In this document: positions 8,742-16,568 of the stretch, piece after piece | Position numbering within the stretch: the first letter of the stretch is position 1 | How the letters are laid out: each line of letters opens with the position of its first letter | NCBI RefSeq assembly: GCF_000420485.1 | Contig: NZ_ATVA01000012.1 | Location: 62,001-126,000 of the forward strand | From: Paucidesulfovibrio longus DSM 6739 | GTDB taxonomy: Bacteria; Desulfobacterota; Desulfovibrionia; Desulfovibrionales; Desulfovibrionaceae | Reading direction: 5' to 3' | Length of the DNA stretch: 64,000 bases | Translations under genes and position numbers: made by a program | The notes under the pieces: generated by a model | Told to the model about the DNA's origin: nothing | Database searches by the model: none | Seen by the model: the letters and a program-made list of their open reading frames with translations, nothing else

Positions 8742-9164
8742 CTATTCCGGTTCGATGCGCCGCTGCGTTCCGCCCCGGCGCTGCACGGTCAGGGTCAGGA
8801 TGCCGTCCTTGAGCACGGCGGAAACGCTCTCCTGCGCGGCGTCCGAGGGGAGCATGAAGCTGCGGCTGAAGGGACCGTAGGTCAGTTCCAGAGCGTGGTA
8901 GGCCACGTCGCCGCCGGGAAAGGGCCGCTCGCCGCGGATGTTCAGCGCGCCTTGCCTGACCTCGACCTGCACGTGTTCCAGGGGCACTCCCGGAAGCTCG
9001 ATGCGGAAAACAAGACCTGACTCGTCCTCGAAAACATCCGCGGGGGGAGTCCAGACATAGGCCTTGCCGGCCCGGTCAAGTCCTGTCCCGGTATCCATGA
9101 GCCGTTCCAGCGCGTCCTGAGGATCGCTGAGATGGACCCACGGCTTCCAGTTCCTGTTGGCCAT
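8742..9164 (-). CDS. Small heat-shock protein, Hsp20/alpha-crystallin family
   Basis: A 140-residue holdase chaperone of the cytoplasm. The alpha-crystallin core runs from about residue 38 (WTPPADVFEDESGLVFRIEL) to the end, with the conserved GVPLEHVQVEV and the terminal LKDGILTLTVQR. The ATG at 9162-9164 was chosen because the crystallin start MANRNWKPWVHLSD begins there and the sequence upstream is not conserved-looking. It lies upstream of htpX in the same direction with a 114-base gap, so it may share stress control with that operon. It is divergent from the phosphofructokinase gene. Confidence 0.92.
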   Translation of the reverse strand: MANRNWKPWVHLSDPQDALERLMDTGTGLDRAGKAYVWTPPADVFEDESGLVFRIELPGVPLEHVQVEVRQGALNIRGERPFPGGDVAYHALELTYGPFSRSFMLPSDAAQESVSAVLKDGILTLTVQRRGGTQRRIEPE

Positions 9165-9283
9165 GCGTTTTCGTTTTTCCTCGAGGGTTCTTCCGGCCTT
9201 GTCATTCCGACGGCCGCAAGGTAGAAAATAACGTTCCAGACCGTGCATACATCTTTTTTTGGACCATGAAAAGGAGCCGCCAG

Positions 9284-10627
9284 GTGCATGTCAGAAACTT
9301 CGATTTCGTGCCGCTGAGCAACGAGGACACCCATATCTCCACGCTGGGCCCCGCGACCATCGATTCGCCCCTGATTCTCGATCGGTACATCGACGACGAA
9401 GATTCCATCTTCGTGGAGGTCTACAAGGACGCGCGCTACTGCAACATCGGCGCGGACGGCACGCCGGAGCCCGTGGTCTTCGAGCACGCCGGGCCGCGCG
9501 CCAAGCTCTTTTTCGAGCCGTCCAAGACCAAGTGCGCCATCGTCACCTGCGGCGGGCTCTGCCCCGGCCTGAACAACGTGATCCGCTCCATCGTGCTCGA
9601 AGCGCACCACTTCTACAACGTGCCCGCCGTGTTCGGCGTGCGCTACGGCCTGGCCGGGTTCATCCCGGAACACGGCTACAATTTCGACGAGCTCACGCCG
9701 GAAAGCGTGCGCGACATCCACGAGTTCGGGGGCACGGTGCTCGGCTCCTCGCGCGGTCCCCAGGCCCCGGAGGAAATCGTGGACGCGCTGGAGCGCATGA
9801 ACATCGGGATTCTCTTCATGATCGGCGGAGACGGCACCATGCGCGCGGCCTCCAAGGTCCAGGACGAGATCGCCCGCCGGGGCGACCGCATCGCCGTGGT
9901 CGGCGTGCCCAAGACCATCGACAACGACATCAGCTTCGTGGCCAAGACCTTCGGGTTCGACACGGCCGTGGCCAAGGCTACCGAGGCCATCCGCTGCGCC
10001 CATACCGAGGCCCTGGGCGCGCCCGGCGGCATCGGCGTGGTCAAGCTCATGGGCCGCAACGCCGGGTTCATCGCTGCCGAGGCCTGCCTGGCCCTGCGCG
10101 ACGTGAACTTCGTGCTCGTGCCGGAGCAGCCTTTCGATCTGCATGGCGAGCACGGCTTCCTCGAAGCGCTCAAGCGCCGCATCCACAGCCGGGGCCACGC
10201 GGTCATCGTGGTGGCGGAAGGCGCGGGCCAGGATCTCTTCAAGGAGATTTCCGGCACGGACGCCTCCGGAAACACCAAGCTCGGCGACATCGGCGCGCTG
10301 CTCTGCTCCGAGATCAAGAGCTTTTTCAAGGCCGAGAGCATGGAAATCAATCTCAAATACATCGATCCGAGCTACATCATCCGTTCCGTTCCGGCCAACA
10401 GCGCGGACGGAATCTACTGCGGCTTCCTCGGCGCACATTCCGTGCACGCGGCCATGAGCGGCCGGACCGGCATGGTCGTGAGCAAGTGGAACGGCCGCTT
10501 CGTGCACATTCCCTTCTCGCTCATCAAGCGCGGGAAGAAGAACATCAACACCCGTTCGAACTATTGGCGCGCCGTGCTCGAAGCCACGGGGCAGCCGGCC
10601 TCGCTGCGCGCTCCGGAATCCGAATAG
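9284..10627 (+). CDS. 6-phosphofructokinase, long (plant/protist-like) type
   Basis: A 447-residue PFK that phosphorylates fructose 6-phosphate in glycolysis. The motifs are CGGLCPGLNNVIR (P-loop-like), GGDGTMRA and VPKTIDNDI. In this superfamily a Gly in GGDG(T/S) suggests ATP as donor while GGDD indicates pyrophosphate; the Lys in PKTIDND is shared by pyrophosphate enzymes and by the ATP-dependent trypanosome/plant-type group. ATP is therefore the likelier donor. I prefer the GTG at 9284, with AAGGAG seven bases upstream; the ATG at 9266 would add six residues but lacks a ribosome site. A single-gene unit divergent from hsp20. Confidence 0.9.
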   Translation: MHVRNFDFVPLSNEDTHISTLGPATIDSPLILDRYIDDEDSIFVEVYKDARYCNIGADGTPEPVVFEHAGPRAKLFFEPSKTKCAIVTCGGLCPGLNNVIRSIVLEAHHFYNVPAVFGVRYGLAGFIPEHGYNFDELTPESVRDIHEFGGTVLGSSRGPQAPEEIVDALERMNIGILFMIGGDGTMRAASKVQDEIARRGDRIAVVGVPKTIDNDISFVAKTFGFDTAVAKATEAIRCAHTEALGAPGGIGVVKLMGRNAGFIAAEACLALRDVNFVLVPEQPFDLHGEHGFLEALKRRIHSRGHAVIVVAEGAGQDLFKEISGTDASGNTKLGDIGALLCSEIKSFFKAESMEINLKYIDPSYIIRSVPANSADGIYCGFLGAHSVHAAMSGRTGMVVSKWNGRFVHIPFSLIKRGKKNINTRSNYWRAVLEATGQPASLRAPESE

Positions 10628-10691
10628 GGCTCCCTGTTCCGTCGTCCGCGCGCGTTCCCGCGCATTTCCGCGCGTTTCCAGGCATCCTGGG

Positions 10692-10721
10692 CCGCGCGCA
10701 GCAACTGCGCGCGCGGCTTTG
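10692..10721 (+). terminator. GC-rich terminator-like hairpin after phosphofructokinase
   Basis: CCGCGCGCAG pairs with CTGCGCGCGCGG across a CAA loop, then CTTTG follows. The T-run is short, so termination may be partial. Confidence 0.5.
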
Positions 10722-11012
10722 CATTGATGATATCCGTACTCCGTAGGCCTCGCTGAAGCGCGCAGTCGTGCCGCGCATCTGCGCGGGGTCGCCGCGGCGA
10801 GACGAGGGAATCGGCACGCAGCGCCCGTCCGGGGCCGCTTTCCTGTCAAACTAACTCATCTTACTGGCTTTTCCCTTGCCCAAGATCCTCGTTTCGCGCT
10901 ACTCTATTGACATTGAATAAGAATGATAATTCTTATTGATTTTTTCGTCCGCTTTGATATCTTGCCGAAAACTCGAAGCATGACGAGGCAATAAAAAAGG
11001 GGGTTTAGGAGT
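10722..11012 (+). promoter_or_regulatory. cydAB leader and promoter with an operator-like palindrome
   Basis: TTGACA at 10907-10912 and TCTTAT at 10931-10936 make a sigma-70-like promoter with an 18-base spacer. Overlapping the spacer and the -10 box is a perfect nine-base inverted repeat, AATAAGAAT (10916-10924) and ATTCTTATT (10929-10937), separated by GATA. The core AATGATAATTCTTATT resembles a Fur box in composition and spacing, but not enough to name the regulator. The site would let a repressor block the oxidase promoter. The rest of the 291 bases shows no gene. Confidence 0.5.
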
Positions 11013-12323
11013 ATGGACGTTATTATGTTGTCCAGGCTGCAATTTGCCGCAGCAACCATGTTTCACTTCATCTTCGTGCCGCTGACGCTGGGAATCTCGA
11101 TTCTCGTCGCGGTCATGGAGACCATGTACGTGCGTTCCGGGAACGAGGTCTACAAACGCATGGCCAAATTCTGGGGACACATCTTCCTGATCAACTTTGC
11201 GGTGGGCGTGGTCACGGGAATCACGCTCGAATTCCAGTTCGGCACGAACTGGTCCAAGTATTCCGCCTACGTGGGTGACATTTTCGGTTCGCTGCTGGCC
11301 ATCGAGGCCACAGCGGCCTTCTTCCTCGAATCCACCTTCGTGGCGGTATGGGCCTTCGGCTGGAACAAGCTTTCGCCGAAGATGCACTGTATCGCCGCGT
11401 GGCTCGTGGCGGGCGCAGGCAACCTTTCCGCGGTCTGGATCCTCATCGCCAACGGATTCATGCAGAACCCGCTGGGCTACAAGATCGTGGACACCCCCAA
11501 CGGTCCCAAGGCCGAACTGGTCGATTTCTTCGCCGTGCTCTTCAACCCGTTCGCCTGGAACGAGTTCGTGCACACCGTATCCGGCGCCATCGCCCTGAGC
11601 GCGTTCTTCGTGCTCGGCGTCAGCGCCTGGCACCTGCTGCGCAAGAACGAAATGGACCTTTTCCGCCGCTCGTTCCGCATCGCCGCAGGCTTCGCCATCG
11701 TCGCCTCCCTGGTGGTGGCGGTCCAGGGGCACCTGCACGGCAACCACGTGGCCGAAATCCAGCCCGCCAAGCTCGCGGCCATGGAAGCCCACTTCGAGAC
11801 GCAGGCCAACGCGCCCATGTATCTGCTCCAGATCCCCGGGCAGGACGGCAACGTGCTGGAGGCGCTGCCCATCCCCTCGCTGCTCTCCATCCTGGCCTTC
11901 AACGATCCCAACGCCGTGGTCAAGGGGCTCAACGACTTCCCCGAAGACCAGCGGCCCCCGGTGGTCATCACCTTCCTGAGCTTCCGGATCATGGTCGGCA
12001 TCGGAACCCTGATGATTCTCGTGGCGGGCCTGGCCTGGCTCAAGCGCAACAACATCGACGACCAGAAGCTTCTGCTCAGGGCGCTGCCGTTCATGATCCC
12101 GCTGCCTTACATCGCCATCCAGGCGGGCTGGATCGTGGCCGAGGTGGGACGCCAGCCCTGGATCGTCTACGGCCTGATGCGTACCTCGGACGCGGTTTCC
12201 CCGGTGCAGCCCGGACAGGTGGGCACGTCCCTGGTGGCCATGGTCCTGATCTACACGCTTCTCGGCGCGGCGGGCATCTATCTCATGGCCCGCGCCGCCA
12301 AGAAGGGACCGTCCAAGGCCTAA
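11013..12323 (+). CDS. cydA: Cytochrome bd ubiquinol oxidase subunit I
   Basis: A 436-residue membrane subunit carrying haems b558, b595 and d; with CydB it reduces oxygen to water using quinol and protects anaerobes from oxygen. The sequence shows about nine hydrophobic helices, an N-terminal His (residue 18, in MFHFIFVPLTLG) that would ligate high-spin haem, and GRQPWIVYGLMRTSDAVSP after the Q-loop, a CydA hallmark. At 436 residues it is shorter than the E. coli enzyme, consistent with a short Q-loop. TAGGAG lies five bases before the ATG. First gene of a two-gene operon with cydB. Confidence 0.97.
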   Translation: MDVIMLSRLQFAAATMFHFIFVPLTLGISILVAVMETMYVRSGNEVYKRMAKFWGHIFLINFAVGVVTGITLEFQFGTNWSKYSAYVGDIFGSLLAIEATAAFFLESTFVAVWAFGWNKLSPKMHCIAAWLVAGAGNLSAVWILIANGFMQNPLGYKIVDTPNGPKAELVDFFAVLFNPFAWNEFVHTVSGAIALSAFFVLGVSAWHLLRKNEMDLFRRSFRIAAGFAIVASLVVAVQGHLHGNHVAEIQPAKLAAMEAHFETQANAPMYLLQIPGQDGNVLEALPIPSLLSILAFNDPNAVVKGLNDFPEDQRPPVVITFLSFRIMVGIGTLMILVAGLAWLKRNNIDDQKLLLRALPFMIPLPYIAIQAGWIVAEVGRQPWIVYGLMRTSDAVSPVQPGQVGTSLVAMVLIYTLLGAAGIYLMARAAKKGPSKA

Positions 12324-12353
12324 CCGCTCACGGCGAACACAAGGAGAAACGCA

Positions 12354-13391
12354 ATGCTTGAAAGCACGCATCTTTATCTTGCGAGCATCTGGTTCATACT
12401 GTGGGGCGTCCTCTGGGCGGTCTACTTCGCCCTGGACGGCTTCGACCTCGGCGTGGGCACGCTCGCGCCCTTCCTGGCCAAAACCGAAGAGGAAAAACGC
12501 ATCATGCTCAACGCGGTCGGCCCGTTCTGGGACGGCAACGAGGTCTGGCTGATCTCGGCGGGCGGCGTGACCTTCGCGGCCTTCCCCTTCGCCTATTCCG
12601 TCATGTTCAGCTGGCTCTACACGCCGCTGCTGCTCCTGCTCTTCGCGCTCATCCTGCGCGGAGTGTCCTTCGAGTTCCGCAGCAAGATCGAAAACCCCAG
12701 CTGGAAGAAACTCTGGGACACCTGCCAGTTCCTCGGCAGCGCCGTGCCCGCCATCCTGCTCGGCGTGGCCTTCGCCAACATCTTCCAGGGACTGCCCTTC
12801 AACGCGGACTACGTGAACCCCGGCGGCACGCTCGAACTGCTCAACCCCTACGGACTGGCGGGCGGTGTGCTCTTCCTGGTCATCTTCCTGACCCACGGCG
12901 CCATCTGGCTGGCAATCCGCACCGAGGGCGAGCTTCAGGCCCGCGCCGTCAAGACGGCCAAGACCCTCTGGCCCGTGCTGCTCGTGCTCGTGCTCGCCTT
13001 CCTGGCCTGGAGCTTCGTCGGCACCCAGCTCTTCGGCAACTACTTCCAGTACCCGATCCTGTTCGTGCTGCTGCTCCTGCCCGTGGGCGGGCTGCTGGCC
13101 ATGCGCTGGTTCATGGCCGCTGGAAGCTGGTGGAAGGCGTGGTTCTCGTCCCTGGCGTTCATCATCGGCACGACCCTCTTCGGCGTGATCGGCCTGTTCC
13201 CGGCTCTGATGCCCGCCAGCCCGAACCCGCAGTACAGCGTCACCATCCACAACTCGGCCTCCTCGCAGCTGACCCTGTCGATCATGCTCGGCGTGGCCCT
13301 GGTCTTCGTGCCCATCGTCATCGCCTACCAGGCCTGGGCCTACAAGACCTTCGCCACCGAACCCGTGGGCAAGGACGACATGGAATACTAA
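12354..13391 (+). CDS. cydB: Cytochrome bd ubiquinol oxidase subunit II
   Basis: A 345-residue polytopic subunit with about eight helices. The N terminus contains WAVYFALDGFDLGVG, the CydB signature, and GPFWDGNEVWL follows, with the conserved Trp and acidic residues lining the proton path. It starts 30 bases after cydA with AAGGAGAAA upstream, so the pair is one transcript. A hairpin terminator follows the stop. No cydX-sized reading frame with a ribosome site was found after it. Confidence 0.97.
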   Translation: MLESTHLYLASIWFILWGVLWAVYFALDGFDLGVGTLAPFLAKTEEEKRIMLNAVGPFWDGNEVWLISAGGVTFAAFPFAYSVMFSWLYTPLLLLLFALILRGVSFEFRSKIENPSWKKLWDTCQFLGSAVPAILLGVAFANIFQGLPFNADYVNPGGTLELLNPYGLAGGVLFLVIFLTHGAIWLAIRTEGELQARAVKTAKTLWPVLLVLVLAFLAWSFVGTQLFGNYFQYPILFVLLLLPVGGLLAMRWFMAAGSWWKAWFSSLAFIIGTTLFGVIGLFPALMPASPNPQYSVTIHNSASSQLTLSIMLGVALVFVPIVIAYQAWAYKTFATEPVGKDDMEY

Positions 13392-13428
13392 CCCCGACGC
13401 ACACGGCCGATCCGGCCGCGCGACAATC

Positions 13429-13457
13429 AAAAGGGAGCCTTCCAAGGCTCCCTTTTT
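13429..13457 (+). terminator. Rho-independent terminator of cydAB
   Basis: GGGAGCC and GGCTCCC pair across TTCCAA (flanking A-T pairs extend the stem), followed by five T. Confidence 0.9.
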
Positions 13458-13489
13458 CGTGCGCAGGGCGCAGGCCATCGAAAGAATCG

Positions 13490-13726
13490 CCTCCGGCGGC
13501 CAGAGGGCCCGCGGCCCTCTGGACTCCCTTTCTGCGCCGAAGCCTTTTGCCGCGCTGGCGCTCGGCAAAGGGCTTCGGCGCGGAAGGGACTTCCGAGCCC
13601 TGGTTTGTTTCCGGTGGTTTTCCACGACTTGGCAGCCCCTTTCGCGGGGCGGGGCGGATGCGCAGCATCGGCCCGCCCCGCAGAACGGGGTTCCAAGGGG
13701 CCGCGGGCCCCTTGGCCGCCGGAGGC
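13490..13726. repeat. Inverted pair of GC-rich repeat units around a long hairpin
   Basis: Positions 13490-13524 read CCTCCGGCGGCC then an AGAGGGCC/GGCCCTCT palindrome. Positions 13690-13726 are close to its reverse complement (AAGGGGCC/GGCCCCTT, then GGCCGCCGGAGGC). The two thus form inverted copies of one unit of about 35 bp. Between them, 13534-13552 and 13563-13581 form a further 19-bp stem with one mismatch around a ten-base loop. This looks like a REP/BIME-type extragenic element of the kind scattered through Desulfovibrionaceae genomes (family knowledge, not checked). No coding function is seen in this 280-base gap. Confidence 0.7.
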
Positions 13727-13734
13727 ATGCCTTT

Positions 13735-14907
13735 CTAGATGAATTGTCCGGCTGCGTGGGCCGAGGCCCAGGCCCAGTGCAGGTTGTACCCGCCGAGCTG
13801 TCCGGTCACGTCCAGGGCTTCGCCGATGACGAAGAGTCCGGGCAGGGCGTCGCACTGCATGGTCTTGGAGGATATCTGGCAGGTGTCCACGCCTCCGGCC
13901 GTGACCTCGGCCTTGCCGAGTCCTTCGGTGCGGGTGGGCCGGAGCCGCAGGGCGAGCAGCCGTTCGGCGGCGGCGTCGATGTCCGCGTTGGAAAGGTCGC
14001 AAAGGGGCTTTCCTGCCAGCCCGGAAGGCAGCAGCGCCGCGGGGATGCGGCCCGGAAGCAGGCTGGAGAGATGGTTCTTGAGCTGGGTCTTGCTGCGGCG
14101 TTCGCTGCGCAGGTGCGCGGCGAGGTCCAGGCCGGGCAGGAGATCCGCGACGATTTCGCGGCCTCGTTCCCAGTGCAGCGAGAGCTGCAAGGCGGCCGGG
14201 CCGCTGATGCCTTTGTGGGTGAAGAGCAGATCGTCCTCGACGGCGGTCTGTCCGCTTTGCAGCCGGGCGCGCAGGCTTACGCCGGCAAGTGTTGCGCAGA
14301 GCTTCTGGCCGGGCGCGTCGAGCACGAAGGGAGCCAGGGCGGGCCGGGGCGGCACGATGCGCAGGCCGAAGCTCTTGGCCAGGGAGAAGCCGAGGTCCGT
14401 GGCTCCGGCCGTGGGCCAGGACGGGCCTCCCAGGGCGATGACCAGCGAACGGCAGGCGAAGTCGCCCTGATTGGTGCGTGCGAGAAATCCTTCGCCGTAT
14501 CGTTCCGCGCCGAGGATGCGCGTCCGCAGCTGGAGCCGCGCCCCGGCGGCGGTGCAGGCGTCTTCCAGGGCGCGGGCCAGGGCGGGCGCGCCCTGGGCGC
14601 AGAAGAGCTGCCCCGGATTCTTTTCCTCGTAGCCGAGGCCCAGCTCCGCAAAAAGGCTCACGGCATCCCAGGGGGAGAAGCGCGAGAGCGCGGATTTGGT
14701 GAAATGCGGATTATCGGAAAGGTATCGGTCGGGCCGGGCGTCGAGGTGCGTGAAGTTGCAGCGCCCCCCGCCGGAGATGCGCAGCTTGCGGGCCGCCACC
14801 GGGCCGTGGTCCAGGACGAGCACGCCGCGCCCGCGCCGGGCTGCGACAAGAGCGCAGCAAAGCCCCGAAGCCCCGGCTCCGAGGATGACGACATCGCTTT
14901 GCAACAT
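13735..14907 (-). CDS. FAD-dependent oxidoreductase, HI0933/BaiN family
   Basis: A 390-residue flavoprotein. The Rossmann dinucleotide motif VVILGAGASGLCCA is at residues 6-19, followed by ARKLRISGGGRCNFTH, the conserved HI0933-family signature, and GGVDTCQISSKTMQC plus GEALDVTGQLGGYNLHWAWASA near the C terminus, which closes the FAD site. Members include BaiN-type enzymes; the physiological substrate here is unknown. The start MLQSDVVILG was chosen because the Rossmann strand begins there; no strong ribosome site is seen. It is divergent from the 27-residue gene at 15040. Confidence 0.9.
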   Translation of the reverse strand: MLQSDVVILGAGASGLCCALVAARRGRGVLVLDHGPVAARKLRISGGGRCNFTHLDARPDRYLSDNPHFTKSALSRFSPWDAVSLFAELGLGYEEKNPGQLFCAQGAPALARALEDACTAAGARLQLRTRILGAERYGEGFLARTNQGDFACRSLVIALGGPSWPTAGATDLGFSLAKSFGLRIVPPRPALAPFVLDAPGQKLCATLAGVSLRARLQSGQTAVEDDLLFTHKGISGPAALQLSLHWERGREIVADLLPGLDLAAHLRSERRSKTQLKNHLSSLLPGRIPAALLPSGLAGKPLCDLSNADIDAAAERLLALRLRPTRTEGLGKAEVTAGGVDTCQISSKTMQCDALPGLFVIGEALDVTGQLGGYNLHWAWASAHAAGQFI

Positions 14908-15039
14908 GCCGGGGGAGTAACCGAAGGGTGCTCGGCTGTCCAGAGCTATTCCCTTTGGGCCTGGAATCTGGTACGCAGCCCGGAAGCCGCATCCTGCGGA
15001 AGCGGCATTCGGATGCAGATTGAGGAGAAGGAGGAACTC

Positions 15040-15123
15040 ATGGATTATTTTTGGTTTTTCATCGGTCTTGTGATGACCATGGCCGTCATCGCCTTCATCA
15101 AGTGTTCCAGCCTGGAAGACTAG
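15040..15123 (+). CDS. 27-residue single-pass membrane peptide
   Basis: A tiny gene encoding a protein of 27 residues, with AAGGAGGA six bases before the ATG, a near-perfect ribosome site. The peptide has a short N-terminal head (MDYFWFF), a hydrophobic stretch of about 16 residues (IGLVMTMAVIAFI) and a polar tail KCSSLED with one Cys. That is the layout of small inner-membrane proteins such as subunits of larger complexes. Partner and function are unknown. It is divergent from the flavoprotein gene and followed by a structured 3' region with a terminator. The strong translation signal is the main reason I believe it. Confidence 0.6.
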   Translation: MDYFWFFIGLVMTMAVIAFIKCSSLED

Positions 15124-15277
15124 GGAAGCCTTGAACCTTCGGCTTCGGCCGGACAAGAGCGAAGCCCCGTTTCCCCGCCGCATCCCTTCGGGGTGAGCGG
15201 TACAGGGACGTGGCCGTCAGGCGCCGGGACGAATCCGGCGCAAGCATGTTTTTCCGGACGGCTCCAGAAGCTGTCGC
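15124..15277 (+). ncRNA. Possible structured RNA or 3' UTR
   Basis: Between the small membrane gene and a strong terminator lie consecutive hairpins: CCGC/GCGG with an inner CCC-TTCG-GGG (15178-15200) and GCGCCGG/CCGGCGC (15221-15241). They could be a 3'-UTR-derived small RNA or just a stable trailer. I do not recognise a known riboswitch or RNA family. Confidence 0.3.
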
Positions 15278-15306
15278 AAACGGCCCTTCGGGGCCGTTTT
15301 TTCATT
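15278..15306 (+). terminator. Rho-independent terminator with UUCG loop
   Basis: AAACGGCCC pairs perfectly with GGGCCGTTT across a TTCG tetraloop, followed by further T. It ends the transcript of the 27-residue gene and lies just beyond the convergent SGNH-hydrolase stop. Confidence 0.9.
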
Positions 15307-15323
15307 TTCGGCGCGCGGAAGGA

Positions 15324-16487
15324 TCAGTACGCAATCCGCTGTTCACGCAGGAAATCGGCCAGAGATTCCGCCACGAGATCATGGGCGTAGGCGTTCCAGT
15401 GGGCGTCGTGGACATGGCCGAAGGCGCGGTGGCGCACGGCGAATTCGCCCAGGAAAACGGGGTGCAGGTCGAGCAGGGGCAGCTTCAGCTCGGAGCAGAG
15501 CGTGCGCACGAGCTTGTTCAGCCGCAGCGCTCCCTGGTCGTAGTCCAGGGCGTCCGGGGATCGGCTTTCGATGAGCGAGCGGTTCCCGTCCATGAGCACC
15601 ACGGGGGTGAAGCCGTGGGCGCGGGCCAGATCCTGGAACTGGGCCAGGAGGAAGCGCGTCGCCGCCACGAGGTCGGGGGAAAGGCCCTGCGGGGCGGCGG
15701 CTCCCGCACTGTTTCCGGCGGCGTCTGCGTCCAGGCTGCGGACGTCGATGTTGGCCTGGTACGCTTCGGGAGGCTGCGTTTTCCCGAGGATGAGATCGCG
15801 CAGCAGCCCGAAAGAGAAGCCGCGCCGCACGGCCAGATAGCGCCAGGTGGCGCTGCGGCGCAGGGGCTCGTACCATGCGGGCCGCCAGGGGCGGGGGGTG
15901 ATTTCCCCGCGCACGACGCCGCCTCGCACGTCCAGCTTGAGGAACGAGCTGGTGTAGGCGCCGGGCTTGAAGCGGTAGGATTCGCTGAAATCGTTGTGCA
16001 CGAGGTTGAGCACGACCATGTCCGGGGAGTAGGCCAGGACTTCCCTGCGGAGCATGTGCAGGTATTGGGACAGGGGCGCGCCGCCGATGCCGAAGCGGTA
16101 GACCTCCACGGGGTGCCGCGGTGCGGAGAGCCGCGCCTCCAGCCGCTCGGCCAGGCTCTTGTCGTGGTCCACCTGGAGCGCCTCCACGTAGGAGTCGCCG
16201 ATGATCGCGATGCGCTTGGTGCCGGGCGTGCGCGGGCGCTGGTAGGCGGCGTGGCCGGAGTTCCAGCCCTGGGCGTTGATGCGGAAGCGGGCCGCGATTT
16301 CGTCGCGCACGCGGTACACGCCCGTATCGCCGGGCCGGTGCTTGATGACGCCGTTCTCCCAGGCCAGATGCGGCAGGTCCGAGGCCGGAAGCAGCAGCCG
16401 GAAGACGCCGAACTCCAGCAGGAGCGCCGTGAAGAGCAGGCTGGCGAGCAGCAGGGCGAGGTTGGCGGCCAGGGATTTCAGGCGCAT
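15324..16487 (-). CDS. SGNH/GDSL-type hydrolase-like membrane-anchored protein
   Basis: A 387-residue protein with one N-terminal hydrophobic segment (residues 6-27, ALLLASLLFTALLLEFGVF), probably a membrane anchor or uncleaved signal. Block I is IAIIGDSYVEALQV, whose Ser would be the nucleophile. A central MVVLNLVHNDFSESY carries the Asn/His-rich oxyanion segment. Near the C terminus HDAHWNAYAHD gives the Asp and His pair. These support an SGNH hydrolase acting outside the cytoplasm, such as an acyl-esterase for a polysaccharide, but the substrate is unknown. The ATG at 16485-16487 has GGAG upstream. Divergent from exonuclease III. Confidence 0.8.
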   Translation of the reverse strand: MRLKSLAANLALLLASLLFTALLLEFGVFRLLLPASDLPHLAWENGVIKHRPGDTGVYRVRDEIAARFRINAQGWNSGHAAYQRPRTPGTKRIAIIGDSYVEALQVDHDKSLAERLEARLSAPRHPVEVYRFGIGGAPLSQYLHMLRREVLAYSPDMVVLNLVHNDFSESYRFKPGAYTSSFLKLDVRGGVVRGEITPRPWRPAWYEPLRRSATWRYLAVRRGFSFGLLRDLILGKTQPPEAYQANIDVRSLDADAAGNSAGAAAPQGLSPDLVAATRFLLAQFQDLARAHGFTPVVLMDGNRSLIESRSPDALDYDQGALRLNKLVRTLCSELKLPLLDLHPVFLGEFAVRHRAFGHVHDAHWNAYAHDLVAESLADFLREQRIAY

Positions 16488-16568
16488 GGGGAGGCTCCGT
16501 TCGGCTTGAGGTGTCCCCTTGTAGCTGATAGCCTGCGGTTTTCCAAGCAAAGCGAAAACGGAGGCTCG

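Noticed and set aside
10899-13625. A 908-residue minus-strand open frame across cydAB
   Set aside because: It is antisense to two clear genes, very rich in Gly, His, Arg and Glu, and has no ribosome site or homology. In GC-rich DNA such shadow frames are common.
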